64,000 bases of DNA, taken from positions 1 to 64,000 of the forward strand of contig NZ_JAFMHJ010000005.1 of the NCBI RefSeq assembly GCF_017854565.1, given 5' to 3'. Below, in pieces: positions 10,205 through 20,962 of the stretch. Origin of the DNA: Yoonia sp. (GTDB taxonomy: Bacteria; Pseudomonadota; Alphaproteobacteria; Rhodobacterales; Rhodobacteraceae). Under the pieces are notes generated by a model, which was not told the DNA's origin, did no database searches, and worked only from the letters and a program-made list of their open reading frames with translations. Every line of letters starts with the position of its first letter. The first letter of the stretch is position 1. The position numbers and the translations under genes are program-made.

Positions 10205-11134
10205 ATGAAAACCACCAGAACCGTTCAAAAGATCCTCTCCAACTACGAAGGCGAGACGCCAGGTGTCAAAGCGAACCTTGCCCGGATCATGATGAACGGC
10301 AAACTGGGCGGCACCGGCAAGATGATCATCCTGCCGGTCGATCAGGGTTTTGAACATGGCCCGGCCCGGTCGTTTGCGCCCAATCCACCGGCCTATGACC
10401 CCCACTACCACTACCAACTAGCCATTGATGCCGGTCTCAACGCATATGCGGCCCCATTGGGCATGATCGAGGCGGGCGCTGATACCTTTGCAGGTCAGAT
10501 TCCCACCATTCTCAAAGTGAACTCGGCCAATTCACTGATCCCCGACGCGGCACCAAAAACGCAGGCGATCACCGCCTCTGTCGATGATGCGCTGCGTCTG
10601 GGCTGTTCGGCCATTGGTTTCACGATCTATCCGGGGTCATCGGCCGCGCTCGAGATGTTCAGCGATATCGCCGAAATGCGCAAAGAAGCGGCTGCCAAAG
10701 GGGTGGCGACCGTCATCTGGTCATACCCACGCGGTGAGGCGTTGGACAAAGATGGCGAAACAGCCATTGATATCGCTGCATATGCGGCCCAGATCGCGGC
10801 CCTGCTGGGGGCGCATATCATTAAAATAAAACTCAGCACCGATCATCTGTGTCTGAGCGAGGCCAAAAAGGTCTACGAGGCACAGCACATTGACATCGCA
10901 ACCCAAGCGGCGCGTGTCCGTCACTGCGTTGACAGCGCCTTTGCCGGGCGCCGTCTGATGGTGTTCTCGGGCGGCGCGGCCAAAGGCGCCGATGCGGTCT
11001 ATGACGATGCCCGCGCGATCCGCGATGGCGGTGGCAATGGGTCGATCATCGGTCGCAATTCATTCCAGCGCGACCGTGCAGACGCGCTGGCGATGCTGTC
11101 CAAACTGGTCGATATCTACCGCGGCAAGGCATAA
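10205..11134 (+). CDS. Class I fructose-bisphosphate aldolase
   Basis: KMIILPVDQGFEHGPARSFAPNP, IKIKLSTDHL, MVFSGGAAKG; DhnA/FbaB-like. Confidence 0.9.
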   Translation: MKTTRTVQKILSNYEGETPGVKANLARIMMNGKLGGTGKMIILPVDQGFEHGPARSFAPNPPAYDPHYHYQLAIDAGLNAYAAPLGMIEAGADTFAGQIPTILKVNSANSLIPDAAPKTQAITASVDDALRLGCSAIGFTIYPGSSAALEMFSDIAEMRKEAAAKGVATVIWSYPRGEALDKDGETAIDIAAYAAQIAALLGAHIIKIKLSTDHLCLSEAKKVYEAQHIDIATQAARVRHCVDSAFAGRRLMVFSGGAAKGADAVYDDARAIRDGGGNGSIIGRNSFQRDRADALAMLSKLVDIYRGKA

Positions 11135-11165
11135 CACCTCGCGCCAATGCTTTTACGATGCAGAA

Positions 11166-11197
11166 CCCTTATTTTCCGCCGGTTCGGAAAATAAGGG
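11166..11197. other. Long perfect AT-rich inverted repeat CCCTTATTTTCCG-ccggtt-CGGAAAATAAGGG
   Basis: 13-bp perfect arms, 6-nt loop, no following T-run. Confidence 0.7.
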
Positions 11198-11269
11198 ATT
11201 CACATTGCGATTCGTTTATGCGACTCTGCTGGCCAGTCGTCCGCGAGAGGCAACAGTTGAGGCACGCAC

Positions 11270-11569
11270 ATGTTCGGCAATTATCGCCCCGCGTTGGGTT
11301 CATTGTTCTACTTTCTGGGGGCCCTTATGCTTGGCCTCTACTTTGTGTTTGCGGCAGTGCAAGGCGACTATGGGCTTTTCAAGCGTATTGAAGTCACCGC
11401 AGAACATCAGGCCCTTGCAACAGAGCTGGCAACGCTTGACGCACAGGTTGCCGAAATGGAAAACCTGACCCGACGCCTGTCTGACACCTTTCTCGATCTT
11501 GATCTTCTCGATCAACAAGCGCGCGATGTCCTCGGCCTTATTCGGTCCGACGAAATCGTTATTCGCTAG
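11270..11569 (+). CDS. ftsB: Septum formation initiator family protein (FtsB/DivIC-like)
   Basis: One N-terminal TM helix followed by a coiled coil; position between aldolase and pdhA. Confidence 0.75.
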   Translation: MFGNYRPALGSLFYFLGALMLGLYFVFAAVQGDYGLFKRIEVTAEHQALATELATLDAQVAEMENLTRRLSDTFLDLDLLDQQARDVLGLIRSDEIVIR

Positions 11570-11647
11570 GCGCAATGCGGCTTTGACGAACCGCACTGAC
11601 GGAAGGTCACTTTGCCCCTCGCAATTCTCATTCGCATGCTTTAAAAG

Positions 11648-11667
11648 ATAGTTTAATGCTAAACTAT
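11648..11667. promoter_or_regulatory. Palindrome ATAGTTTA-atgc-TAAACTAT upstream of pdhA
   Basis: 8-bp perfect arms, centred about 37 bp upstream of the pdhA ATG. Confidence 0.45.
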
Positions 11668-11693
11668 ATTATCTAAGCGCTGGAGGATTGCAC

Positions 11694-12695
11694 ATGCCGC
11701 CGAAAAAGGCCGCCGCGAAGCCCAACGTCTCAGCCGAGGAATTGCTGGGACATTACCGTGAAATGCTGCTGATCCGGCGATTTGAGGAAAAGGCGGGCCA
11801 GTTATATGGCATGGGCCTGATCGGCGGATTTTGCCACCTGTATATCGGACAAGAAGCCGTTGTTGTTGGCCTTGAGGCCGCCGCCGATGAGGGCGACAAA
11901 CGTGTCACCTCGTATCGCGATCACGGTCATATGCTAGCTTGCGGCATGGACCCAAAAGGGATCATGGCCGAACTGACGGGCCGCGAGGGCGGCTTTTCAA
12001 AAGGCAAAGGCGGCTCCATGCACATGTTCTCGAAAGAGAAGCATTTCTATGGCGGCCACGGCATCGTTGGTGCGCAGGTGCCGCTGGGTGCGGGTCTGGC
12101 ATTTTCTGACAAGTACAAAGGCAATGACCGCGTGACATTCGCCTATTTCGGTGACGGTGCGGCCAACCAGGGTCAGGTCTACGAGACTTACAACATGGCC
12201 GAGCTTTGGGATTTGCCAGTGATTTTCGTGATCGAGAATAACGGCTATGCCATGGGCACGTCGGTTGTGCGGTCCACGAAATCGCCGTCGCTTTGGGAGC
12301 GCGGGGCAGCCTATGGCATCGAAGGCGAGGAAGTCGACGGGATGGACGTTCTGGCGGTCAAAGCCGCAGGCGAACGCGCCGTGGCCTACTGCCGTGCGGG
12401 CAAAGGCCCCTATATCCTTGAGGTCAAAACATATCGCTATCGCGGCCATTCCATGTCGGACCCTGCCAAATATCGCACCCGTGAAGAAGTGCAGAAGATG
12501 CGCGACGAACGCGACCCGATTGAACAAATCCGCGACATGCTTTTGACCGGAAAACACGCGTCCGAGGATGACCTGAAAGCCATCGACAAGGACATCAAAG
12601 CCATCGTGAACGAGGCCGCAGAGTTTTCCAAGGAAAGCCCGGAGCCCGCGCTGGAAGAACTTTGGACAGATATTTATGCGAAAGTGGAGGGCTAA
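11694..12695 (+). CDS. pdhA: Pyruvate dehydrogenase E1 component alpha subunit
   Basis: [45 protein letters not shown]. Confidence 0.96.
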   Translation: MPPKKAAAKPNVSAEELLGHYREMLLIRRFEEKAGQLYGMGLIGGFCHLYIGQEAVVVGLEAAADEGDKRVTSYRDHGHMLACGMDPKGIMAELTGREGGFSKGKGGSMHMFSKEKHFYGGHGIVGAQVPLGAGLAFSDKYKGNDRVTFAYFGDGAANQGQVYETYNMAELWDLPVIFVIENNGYAMGTSVVRSTKSPSLWERGAAYGIEGEEVDGMDVLAVKAAGERAVAYCRAGKGPYILEVKTYRYRGHSMSDPAKYRTREEVQKMRDERDPIEQIRDMLLTGKHASEDDLKAIDKDIKAIVNEAAEFSKESPEPALEELWTDIYAKVEG

Positions 12696-12699
12696 CGCC

Positions 12700-14067
12700 A
12701 TGGCAATCGAAATCCTAATGCCCGCCCTGTCGCCGACAATGGAAGAAGGCACGCTGGCCAAGTGGCTGGTGAAAGAGGGCGATACCGTATCATCAGGCGA
12801 TATCATGGCCGAAATCGAAACCGACAAGGCGACGATGGAATTTGAAGCCGTTGATGAAGGCATCATTGGCAAGATTCTAATCGAAGCTGGCACCGAAGGC
12901 GTGAAAGTGAACACGCCAATCGCAATTTTAGTCGAAGAAGGCGAGGCCGTCCCATCCGCCGATACCGCAGCGCCAGCCGCAAAACAGGACGCCCCACAGG
13001 AAACCGCGCCAGCCAAGGCACCAGCGACAGTGGCTGCCGCCGCGCCTGTGACTGACACGACCCCCGACTGGGGTGCCGATGTCGAGGTCAAGCCAACGAC
13101 CGTTCGCGAAGCCCTGCGCGACGCAATGGCCGAAGAAATGCGCCGCGATCCTGACGTATTCCTGATGGGCGAAGAGGTTGCCGAATACCAGGGCGCCTAT
13201 AAAATCTCGCAGGGTCTGCTGGATGAGTTTGGTGCCAAGCGCGTGATTGATACCCCGATTACCGAACATGGTTTTGCAGGTATCGCCACGGGGGCCGCAT
13301 TTGGTGGACTAAAGCCGATCGTCGAATTCATGACGTTCAACTTTGCGATGCAAGCCATTGATCACATTATCAACTCTGCAGCCAAGACACTGTATATGTC
13401 AGGCGGTCAGATGGGTGCGCCCATGGTGTTCCGTGGTCCCAACGGTGCCGCTGCCCGCGTGGGTGCACAGCACTCGCAATGTTACGCCGCATGGTATATG
13501 CAGGTCCCCGGCCTGAAAGTTGTCATGCCCTACTCTGCCTCTGATGCCAAAGGGCTGATGAAGACCGCGATCCGCGATCCCAACCCGGTCATCTTCCTTG
13601 AGAATGAAATTCTTTATGGCAAATCCTTTGACGTACCTGTCATGGATGATTTCACCATTCCATTCGGCAAAGCCAAGATTGAACGCGCGGGCGATGATGT
13701 GACAATCGTTAGCTTCGGGATCGGTGTGACCTATGCCCTGACGGCCGCAGAAAAGCTGGCGGAAGAAGGCATCAATGCCGAAGTCATCAACCTGCGCACC
13801 CTGCGCCCGATGGACACCGAAACTATTTTGGCATCGGTTCGCAAGACAAACCGCTGTGTCACCGTCGAGGAAGGCTGGCCGCAGGGCAGCGTCGGCGGGT
13901 ACATCAGCAACGTGATCATGCAGCAGGCGTTTGATTATCTGGACGCCCCAGTGATCAACTGCACCGGCAAGGACGTACCAATGCCCTACGCAGCCAACCT
14001 CGAAAAACATGCTTTGCTGACCGCCGACGAAGTCGTCGCCGCCTGCAAACAAGTGACTTACCGGTAA
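12700..14067 (+). CDS. pdhB: Pyruvate dehydrogenase E1 beta subunit with N-terminal lipoyl domain
   Basis: Lipoyl motif [17 protein letters not shown] then E1-beta [36 protein letters not shown]. Confidence 0.96.
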   Translation: MAIEILMPALSPTMEEGTLAKWLVKEGDTVSSGDIMAEIETDKATMEFEAVDEGIIGKILIEAGTEGVKVNTPIAILVEEGEAVPSADTAAPAAKQDAPQETAPAKAPATVAAAAPVTDTTPDWGADVEVKPTTVREALRDAMAEEMRRDPDVFLMGEEVAEYQGAYKISQGLLDEFGAKRVIDTPITEHGFAGIATGAAFGGLKPIVEFMTFNFAMQAIDHIINSAAKTLYMSGGQMGAPMVFRGPNGAAARVGAQHSQCYAAWYMQVPGLKVVMPYSASDAKGLMKTAIRDPNPVIFLENEILYGKSFDVPVMDDFTIPFGKAKIERAGDDVTIVSFGIGVTYALTAAEKLAEEGINAEVINLRTLRPMDTETILASVRKTNRCVTVEEGWPQGSVGGYISNVIMQQAFDYLDAPVINCTGKDVPMPYAANLEKHALLTADEVVAACKQVTYR

Positions 14068-14079
14068 GGAGACGCAGCG

Positions 14080-15366
14080 ATGCCCACAGAAATTCTGATG
14101 CCCGCCCTGTCCCCCACGATGGAGGAGGGCACACTGGCAAAATGGTTGGTCAAGGAGGGCGATACCGTGTCGTCCGGTGATCTTCTGGCCGAAATCGAAA
14201 CCGACAAAGCCACGATGGAGTTCGAGGCCGTCGACGAAGGCGTTATCGGGAAGATCCTGATCGCGGCAGGCACCGAAGGTGTGAAGGTCAACGAAGTGAT
14301 CGCCATTCTGCTTGAAGAGGGCGAGAGCGCGGATGATATTGGCACCGCCCCTGCACCCAAAGCGGCGGCGGCCGCACCGGCGGCTGAAACAGCGGCACCC
14401 GCTGCGACGGCGCCTGCCCCGGCGGCCCCCGCCAAAACCGACGGTACGCGCGTCTTTGCGACACCCTTGGCCCGACGGATCGCTGCTGACAAAGGACTGG
14501 ACCTAAGCCAAATCACCGGCTCTGGCCCACATGGTCGCATTGTCAAAGCAGACGTTGAAGGTGCAACCGCTGCGCCTAAATCTGCACCACCGGCAGCAAA
14601 AGCGGCAGCGCCCGCCGCTGCTGCGATGGCGGCAGGTCCATCGACCGATGTGATCCTGAAGACCTATGCGGATCGCCCGTTTGAAGAGGTGAAACTGGAC
14701 GGAATGCGCAAAACCATCGCGGCCCGCCTGACCGAGGCCAAGCAATCGGTCCCGCATTTCTATCTGCGTCGGGACATCAACCTTGATGCCTTGCTGAAAT
14801 TCCGCAGCCAACTCAACAAGCAGTTGGAAGGTCGCGGTGTGAAGCTGTCGGTCAACGACTTTGTCATCAAGGCCTGTGCGCTTGCGCTGCAACAGGTACC
14901 AGAGGCGAATGCAGTTTGGGCGGGTGACCGGACGCTGAAGTTCGAAAAATCTGACGTTGCGGTTGCCGTCGCCATCGAAGGTGGACTGTTTACCCCCGTG
15001 CTCAGAGATGCCGAGATGAAATCGCTTTCGGCACTTTCAGCCGAAATGAAAGACCTCGCCGGGCGGGCACGTGCGCGCAAACTTGCCCCGCACGAATATC
15101 AAGGCGGCAGCTTTGCTGTTTCAAACCTTGGGATGTTCGGTATCGACAACTTTGATGCCATCATCAACCCACCGCATTCCGCCATTCTGGCTGTCGGTGC
15201 TGGCGCGAAAAAGCCGATCATTGGTGCAGACGGGGAACTGACTGTTGGTACCGTGATGTCTGTCACGCTGTCTGTTGATCACAGGGTGATTGACGGTGCA
15301 CTGGGTGCCAACCTGATGCAGGCGATCAAGGACAACCTTGAAAACCCAATGACAATGCTGGCCTGA
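14080..15366 (+). CDS. pdhC: Dihydrolipoamide acetyltransferase (E2) of pyruvate dehydrogenase
   Basis: Lipoyl domain, peripheral subunit-binding domain [33 protein letters not shown], catalytic [14 protein letters not shown]. Confidence 0.96.
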   Translation: MPTEILMPALSPTMEEGTLAKWLVKEGDTVSSGDLLAEIETDKATMEFEAVDEGVIGKILIAAGTEGVKVNEVIAILLEEGESADDIGTAPAPKAAAAAPAAETAAPAATAPAPAAPAKTDGTRVFATPLARRIAADKGLDLSQITGSGPHGRIVKADVEGATAAPKSAPPAAKAAAPAAAAMAAGPSTDVILKTYADRPFEEVKLDGMRKTIAARLTEAKQSVPHFYLRRDINLDALLKFRSQLNKQLEGRGVKLSVNDFVIKACALALQQVPEANAVWAGDRTLKFEKSDVAVAVAIEGGLFTPVLRDAEMKSLSALSAEMKDLAGRARARKLAPHEYQGGSFAVSNLGMFGIDNFDAIINPPHSAILAVGAGAKKPIIGADGELTVGTVMSVTLSVDHRVIDGALGANLMQAIKDNLENPMTMLA

Positions 15367-15386
15367 TCAGGTCGCTTTATATGACG

Positions 15387-15418
15387 AAAACGCCGACCCG
15401 GTACCGGGTCGGCGTTTT
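15387..15418. terminator. Bidirectional intrinsic terminator between convergent pdhC and cysE
   Basis: Perfect palindrome AAAACGCCGACCCGGTACCGGGTCGGCGTTTT. Confidence 0.9.
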
Positions 15419-15422
15419 GCGT

Positions 15423-16232
15423 TCAATCCATGTGATCAAGCAGATGATCCATTGTCATCGACGGCTGGGAACATCCCGCCTCGCCGACGATTCTTGCCGG
15501 GACGCCTGCGACAGTTTTCATCGGCGGAACGTCTTCTAACACGACTGAACCCGCTGCAATTCTGCTGCACTGCCCGACAGTGATGTTGCCAAGCACCTTC
15601 GCACCAGCGCCGATCAGGACGCCGTTGCCGATCTTGGGGTGGCGATCATCATCTTCTTTGCCGGTGCCGCCCAGCGTCACCGAATGCAGCATTGATACAT
15701 TGTCGCCAACCACCGCCGTCTCGCCCACCACGATGGAATGGGCGTGATCAATCATGATGCCTTTGCCAATACGTGCAGCCGGGTGGATATCAACACCAAA
15801 TATCTCGCTGCCGCGCATCTGAACGAAATATGCCAGATCATGCCGCCCCTGCCGCCAAAGCCAATGACCAAGCCGATACGCCTGCACAGCTTGGAACCCC
15901 TTGAAAAACAAAAGTGGTTGCACGAAACGGTGGCAGGCAGGGTCGCGATCATAAATCGCCACCAGATCGGCCCGCGCATCAGACGTCAGCGCAGGCTCGA
16001 TGGCATATGCCTCGTCGGCAATCTCGCGCAGGATTTGCTCGGACATTTCCGGCGAAGCGAGTTTCATCGCAATCCGATACGCAAGCGCACCTTCAAAATT
16101 CTTGTGGTGCAGAACGCTGGCGTGGATCAATCCACCCATCAACGGCTCAGCCACCACCGCATCCTCAGCCTCTTCGCAGATACGGTGCCAAACTGGGTCA
16201 AGCTCTGTCAAAGATGTTTGTGCATATGCCAT
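15423..16232 (-). CDS. cysE: Serine O-acetyltransferase
   Basis: DIHPAARIGKGIMIDHAHSIVVGETAVVGDNVSMLHSVTLGGTGK hexapeptide repeats. Confidence 0.95.
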   Translation of the reverse strand: MAYAQTSLTELDPVWHRICEEAEDAVVAEPLMGGLIHASVLHHKNFEGALAYRIAMKLASPEMSEQILREIADEAYAIEPALTSDARADLVAIYDRDPACHRFVQPLLFFKGFQAVQAYRLGHWLWRQGRHDLAYFVQMRGSEIFGVDIHPAARIGKGIMIDHAHSIVVGETAVVGDNVSMLHSVTLGGTGKEDDDRHPKIGNGVLIGAGAKVLGNITVGQCSRIAAGSVVLEDVPPMKTVAGVPARIVGEAGCSQPSMTMDHLLDHMD

Positions 16233-16311
16233 GGCGTCGATCCTTCATTACTGGCCCTTGTTTAGTCCAGATAGGGTCACTTCGCCAAGAACAAAGCTGT
16301 GAGTAGCTCAA

Positions 16312-16605
16312 TCACAAGAATTGATTGCTATGCCGGTCCGTCAAGACGCTCGCAACAATCACGATGCAAGCCAGATAATCCCGCCCACATGATACTGGGC
16401 GGGCGATTTTTTCATAGCGTTCAGCGGCCGACATCAACGTGCCGCATCCGAAATCCGGGTGGGCCCTGCCGCATGTTTTTCGATAGCGGTCTGCGGCCAC
16501 AGCCCTGTCGACAATCTCTGTCATGACCCGGAAACGCGCGGGCGGGTCAATTGGCATCAGCACCCGCGCGGCCACTTCGATGTCGGCCAATTGAACCGGA
16601 CGCAT
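16312..16605 (-). CDS. Small conserved protein downstream of GTA g15
   Basis: MRPVQLADIEVAARVLMPIDPPARFRVMTEIVDRAVAADRYRKTCGRAHPDFGCGTLMSAAERY resembles a small protein family adjacent to GTA clusters in Rhodobacterales (from memory). Confidence 0.55.
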   Translation of the reverse strand: MRPVQLADIEVAARVLMPIDPPARFRVMTEIVDRAVAADRYRKTCGRAHPDFGCGTLMSAAERYEKIARPVSCGRDYLACIVIVASVLTDRHSNQFL

Positions 16606-16613
16606 CGCGCTGT

Positions 16614-19600
16614 TTACGGTTGCAGCGTTTGCGCGACAAACGGCCCCGCACCAAACCGCGATGACACCTGAGCAACCTCGACCCTGTACGGTGCCGACCC
16701 GACCTCTCCCGCGAGGGTGGCAGCATCATAGGCCCAAGTTGTGGCTGATAGCGTTTCCTCGCGCCGCAAAACTCCGTCCTGGATGATGCGCACCACGTAA
16801 CTCTCGCTTTCCTCGCCCAGCGGAATATCGCCATCCGGCCATATATCGCCATCAATCCGACTGCACCTGATCCAACTGACGTCCAGTCCCGCAACCGATG
16901 GAACAGCCCGCAAATGGGCCACCGGATAAGGTCGCAACCCATTGCCTTTGAATGTAGATACAGAATACCGAAAGCTCGGGTCGGCAATCGGGCGCTTTGC
17001 TGGTCCATAGCGGAAATGGCGCGCGGTGCCGCGTGTGGCAGTCGGCAGTGTGATTTGTGCGGGCACACCATTCAGCACCACAACACGCGAACCCGCCGGC
17101 CAGATGTCTGGCATAACCCCGCGGCTACCCGCCTGACCGCGCAGCAGTCCCGATACCGCGAATGTCCTGTCCGCCAGCGGAACCGCATCACGAAATTGCA
17201 CAATTTCCCAAAGATCCGCTGAACCATCACCAATCGCAATGGTGTTGGCCCCCGATAGCAAAGCCTGCGTCGTAACCGCGCCCAGCGCGCCGTTTATCAG
17301 CCTCACGTCAAACCCACTCTGCCGGTCCCAAATCCCCACCGGCCCCCGTGGCAGTGCCGATTGCGTCACGCCGATGACAGCAGCGTCATTGATGATCTCC
17401 TGCAAGGTATATCCGCTGTCCTGCGCCGCACCATAAAGCGCGATACTGCCGGGCCACGGTCGCCCAGCCGCAGCAATATGCGGTGCGTGCGGCACCTCGT
17501 CCCCGGTCAGTAACGGCAGGTCCATAAACAGCATCTCAACCGGCACAGGGCCGACGAATGGCTGCAGAACGGTGCCATTATCCAGCGTTGTCTGTGCACG
17601 ATACACTTCTGGATCAATCCGCGTCGCTTCGGCGAGGCGCAATCCCGCGTCTTCGATCCGATCAATGCGATACAGGCCGTTATGCTGCGCAGTCTGCAAC
17701 GCGACCACATCCCCAGCCCCCACGCTCAATTGCGATGGCGGCAAAGAAAATGTGGCCGTGTCGCGCCCTACGCGTGCTTCTTGAATCCAGCGTGACACAG
17801 TATTTTGCCCTTCACTGCGCGTCAACGCGATGGGCACTTCGGTTCTGGTAACGCCCAGACTTACCTCATCAGGATGAATGGCCTCAGCCGCGATGGCTTC
17901 ATAGTCGGCGTCCGCATCAATATATCCCAGTTGCACACGGCCGGCAATTTCTGCGGCAGGCGCGCGGGTCAGAGCGACAGATTGGTCCTTTTCCGGGTCA
18001 ATCGCCAAAGTATCCTCTGTGATCAGGTGATCAGCGCGTCCATCGCGGTTCTGAAACACCAAGACGCCGCCGCGCTCCATTGCTTCAAAGCCGTAGGTCA
18101 GCATCAGTGGCTGCAGCGCCGCGCGCGCTGACGTGATATCGCGTGTACTATAGCCGCGCACCACGCCATAAAGGCGCGACACGTCATACCGGATCAATCC
18201 GGACCGTTCGCATATCTCTGCAACAACGCAGGCCAATGTGCGGTTTGACGCACGCCCGTTCAGCCAATGCCCACGTGCATAATTGCCGCCGTCAGACCAC
18301 AACGCCCGATTGCCCGGAAAGAACGGATAAGGCCGCGCATCCCATGACCAGACATGCATTCGGTCCGTCGCAATCATGCGTCCATCATACTCGGTCGAGT
18401 TGGGATTATGCGCCTCATCCGCAAAGTACCCATAAACTGCGCGCAGATATTCCATTTGCATAAAATCATCGCGGTTGCCGTTTGAATAGTAGGGCAACTG
18501 CGATTCCGACGATTTCGGATCGAGAAACTTGTTGGGCTGATTGGCCCCCTTATCAATCGCCGCACAGCCGAATTCGGTAAACCAGATCGGTTTGCTCTGC
18601 GGCACCCACGCCGTGTGGCTGGCCTGCCTTACACCATCAATGCGGTCATGGTGCTGATTGCTCCACCACCCGGCAAAGTCCTTGTACCGCCACACCCACG
18701 GCTCCCCGGCACCATCAGTGATCGGTGTCCTGATCTGCGCATCACGCGCCTCGGGAGAATGGTAATACCACGCATACCCCTCGCCACCGGCCACATTTGC
18801 CTGCAAGTAATCAAGGTTATAAATAGCGCCCGCTGCGATATCAGCATGATCTTCACCGTCGCGCCAATCTGCCAACGGCATGTAGTTGTCGACGCCAATG
18901 AAATCGATGTTTGAATCAGCCCAAAGCGGATCAAGATGAAAGAACTTGTCTGCGGTCCCTGCGGGTTGATAGCCGTGGTATTCCGACCAGTCCGCCGCAT
19001 AGCTGATTTTGCAGTCAGTCCCCAGTATCGCACGCACATCAGCCGCGAGCGCTCTGAGGGCGGCAACACCGGGAAAGGTGTTTCCCGCACCTCTGATCTG
19101 CGTCAGCCCGCGCATCTCTGAACCGATGCAAAACGCGGTCACCCCGCCTGCGGCCACACAAAGAGACGCATAATGTAGAATGAACCGACGATATCCCCAT
19201 TCATCAGGCCCTGAATAGGTAACCGATGTGCCGGAAATCGCAAAGTCGCCCAGCGCAGCCGTGCCCATAAACGCCGCAACCTCAGCCTGTGCGGCGGCGG
19301 TGCCATCGGGCGTGCCCGCCTGCATTGGCGCAAGCGAAGTAGTAATCCGCCCCCGCCACGGCAACGCCGGCTGACCCACCGTTCCGCTCCACGGATCAGG
19401 TAATGCGTTCTGCGCCAATTGCTCCATCAGGATGAACGGATAGAACACCGGTTCCAGCCCGCGTGCCCGCAAATCCACGATCGCCTCTACCACGGCCGCA
19501 TCCGTCGGGGTTCCGCCATAGACCGGTTGTCCGTCAACCAATGGCACATTCGCAGCATTGGTGCGTGATTGCCCCGCGACACGCCAGGGCATATCCGTTG

Positions 19601-20525
19601 CATCGACTTCGCGCTGCTCGACCTTGGGCGCGATCGTGCATTCCGCACAGCGCAAATCATCCCCGAACCACGACACAACGACCACAACGGATTTGCACTT
19701 CGGTAGCTCTTCCTCCAACGCATTCAGTGCAACGGTAAAATCCGTCCCCCCCAAAGGCGAGTTCGTATTTACCGCGACCTGCTCGCCGTAAGCCGGTGAC
19801 AGATAGACATGTGATGTGGCTAATCCATACTCTCCGGTTCCCGGAATCAGCGCGACACCACTTATCAGATCAGTCAAGCCAGCGACGTTGGCATCTGCAT
19901 CCGCTGGTGCTGCGCGCATCACCTCGAATGTGAACTGTGGCACCCGTTTGCCGAATTGATCCAGCGACAGGTCCTCGAATACGACATAGGCCGTGCCGCG
20001 ATACGCGGGCACATTCTCGATGCCTTCAACAGCCGCAATCTTTGGGTCCGGCAACTGATCCGCCGTTCCCGAGTATACCCGCATATTGAGATCATCGCGC
20101 GATACCTCCACACCATCGGCCCATATGCGCCCGACACGACCAATCTCGCCCTCGCATAGCCCGACCGCCATACTCACACTGTAAGAATACTGCGTCGTCG
20201 CAGGCGCTGGCCCGGCCCCTTTGCCCCCACCCGTCGTCGCACGATTTTCCTGAAACGTCGTCGCCCAGATCACCTGTCCCGGCACACGCATCCGGCCATA
20301 GACCTGCTGCATGTCAGCCCCTTCGCTGGCACCCGTCATCCGAAAACGGTCGATCCGCCCGGCTTCAACCGGTTCACTGCCCGCCCCCAAAAGCTGCTGA
20401 TCAATGCGTTGGCCAATGGCGGCGCCGGCCGCCCGGCCAATCACAGCCATCGACAACCCCAGAACCGAGCCGCCAATAGACCCGCCAATGGCCATACCAG
20501 CCGCAGAAAGAACGATAGTGGCCAT
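16614..20525 (-). CDS. GTA g15, large tail tip protein with GTA TIM-barrel-like domain
   Basis: 1303 aa; VFEDLSLDQFGKRVPQFTFEVMRA; FTEFGCAAIDKGANQPNKFLDPKSSES; last gene of cluster. Confidence 0.92.
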   Translation of the reverse strand: MATIVLSAAGMAIGGSIGGSVLGLSMAVIGRAAGAAIGQRIDQQLLGAGSEPVEAGRIDRFRMTGASEGADMQQVYGRMRVPGQVIWATTFQENRATTGGGKGAGPAPATTQYSYSVSMAVGLCEGEIGRVGRIWADGVEVSRDDLNMRVYSGTADQLPDPKIAAVEGIENVPAYRGTAYVVFEDLSLDQFGKRVPQFTFEVMRAAPADADANVAGLTDLISGVALIPGTGEYGLATSHVYLSPAYGEQVAVNTNSPLGGTDFTVALNALEEELPKCKSVVVVVSWFGDDLRCAECTIAPKVEQREVDATDMPWRVAGQSRTNAANVPLVDGQPVYGGTPTDAAVVEAIVDLRARGLEPVFYPFILMEQLAQNALPDPWSGTVGQPALPWRGRITTSLAPMQAGTPDGTAAAQAEVAAFMGTAALGDFAISGTSVTYSGPDEWGYRRFILHYASLCVAAGGVTAFCIGSEMRGLTQIRGAGNTFPGVAALRALAADVRAILGTDCKISYAADWSEYHGYQPAGTADKFFHLDPLWADSNIDFIGVDNYMPLADWRDGEDHADIAAGAIYNLDYLQANVAGGEGYAWYYHSPEARDAQIRTPITDGAGEPWVWRYKDFAGWWSNQHHDRIDGVRQASHTAWVPQSKPIWFTEFGCAAIDKGANQPNKFLDPKSSESQLPYYSNGNRDDFMQMEYLRAVYGYFADEAHNPNSTEYDGRMIATDRMHVWSWDARPYPFFPGNRALWSDGGNYARGHWLNGRASNRTLACVVAEICERSGLIRYDVSRLYGVVRGYSTRDITSARAALQPLMLTYGFEAMERGGVLVFQNRDGRADHLITEDTLAIDPEKDQSVALTRAPAAEIAGRVQLGYIDADADYEAIAAEAIHPDEVSLGVTRTEVPIALTRSEGQNTVSRWIQEARVGRDTATFSLPPSQLSVGAGDVVALQTAQHNGLYRIDRIEDAGLRLAEATRIDPEVYRAQTTLDNGTVLQPFVGPVPVEMLFMDLPLLTGDEVPHAPHIAAAGRPWPGSIALYGAAQDSGYTLQEIINDAAVIGVTQSALPRGPVGIWDRQSGFDVRLINGALGAVTTQALLSGANTIAIGDGSADLWEIVQFRDAVPLADRTFAVSGLLRGQAGSRGVMPDIWPAGSRVVVLNGVPAQITLPTATRGTARHFRYGPAKRPIADPSFRYSVSTFKGNGLRPYPVAHLRAVPSVAGLDVSWIRCSRIDGDIWPDGDIPLGEESESYVVRIIQDGVLRREETLSATTWAYDAATLAGEVGSAPYRVEVAQVSSRFGAGPFVAQTLQP

Positions 20526-20530
20526 GTGAT

Positions 20531-20962
20531 TTATCCTTGTGAAAACGAAAAACGGGCAGCGACACGCCTGCGCCACGGGTCAGACAGCGGGCTTTCAACC
20601 ACACCATGCCCTGCGTATGCGTGGATGAAATGTGGCGACGGCACGCCGCGCGAAACGACGCCCAGATGTTTGGCAATGGCCCCATCGCGCATCCGAAACA
20701 ATAATATCTGTCCGGGCAAAATCGTTTTGCAGGTGACGCGCTGCATATGTCGCGCGGCAGCGGCAAACAGCACTTCCTCGCCCTGTGGCTCGGCCCAATC
20801 GGGGGTATATCGCGGGACGGTTTCAGGCTCAGCCCCAAAAACCTCACGCCAGACACCGCGTACCAGTCCAAGGCAGTCACACCCAACCCCCTTGACCGAG
20901 GCTTGATGCAAATACGGCGTCCCGATCCATTGCCGCGCGGCCTGCACTAAAACCGTGCTCAT
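20531..20962 (-). CDS. GTA g14, NlpC/P60-type cell wall peptidase
   Basis: WIGTPYLHQASVKGVGCDCLGLVRGVWREVFG catalytic Cys region; FIHAYAGHGVVE His region. Confidence 0.9.
   Translation of the reverse strand: MSTVLVQAARQWIGTPYLHQASVKGVGCDCLGLVRGVWREVFGAEPETVPRYTPDWAEPQGEEVLFAAAARHMQRVTCKTILPGQILLFRMRDGAIAKHLGVVSRGVPSPHFIHAYAGHGVVESPLSDPWRRRVAARFSFSQG

Noticed and set aside
9137-10417. 426-aa minus-strand ORF antisense to the 8483 gene and aldolase start
   Set aside because: No recognisable domain and no RBS; the plus-strand gene has a signal peptide and AGGAG RBS.
11997-13091. 364-aa minus-strand ORF antisense to pdhA/pdhB
   Set aside because: Overlaps strongly supported genes; Ala-rich shadow frame.
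16381-16404. Hairpin CCCGCCCA-catgatac-TGGGCGGG followed by T-run on the plus strand
   Set aside because: No plus-strand gene ends here; it lies inside the minus-strand 16312-16605 ORF, so a terminator role is not supported.
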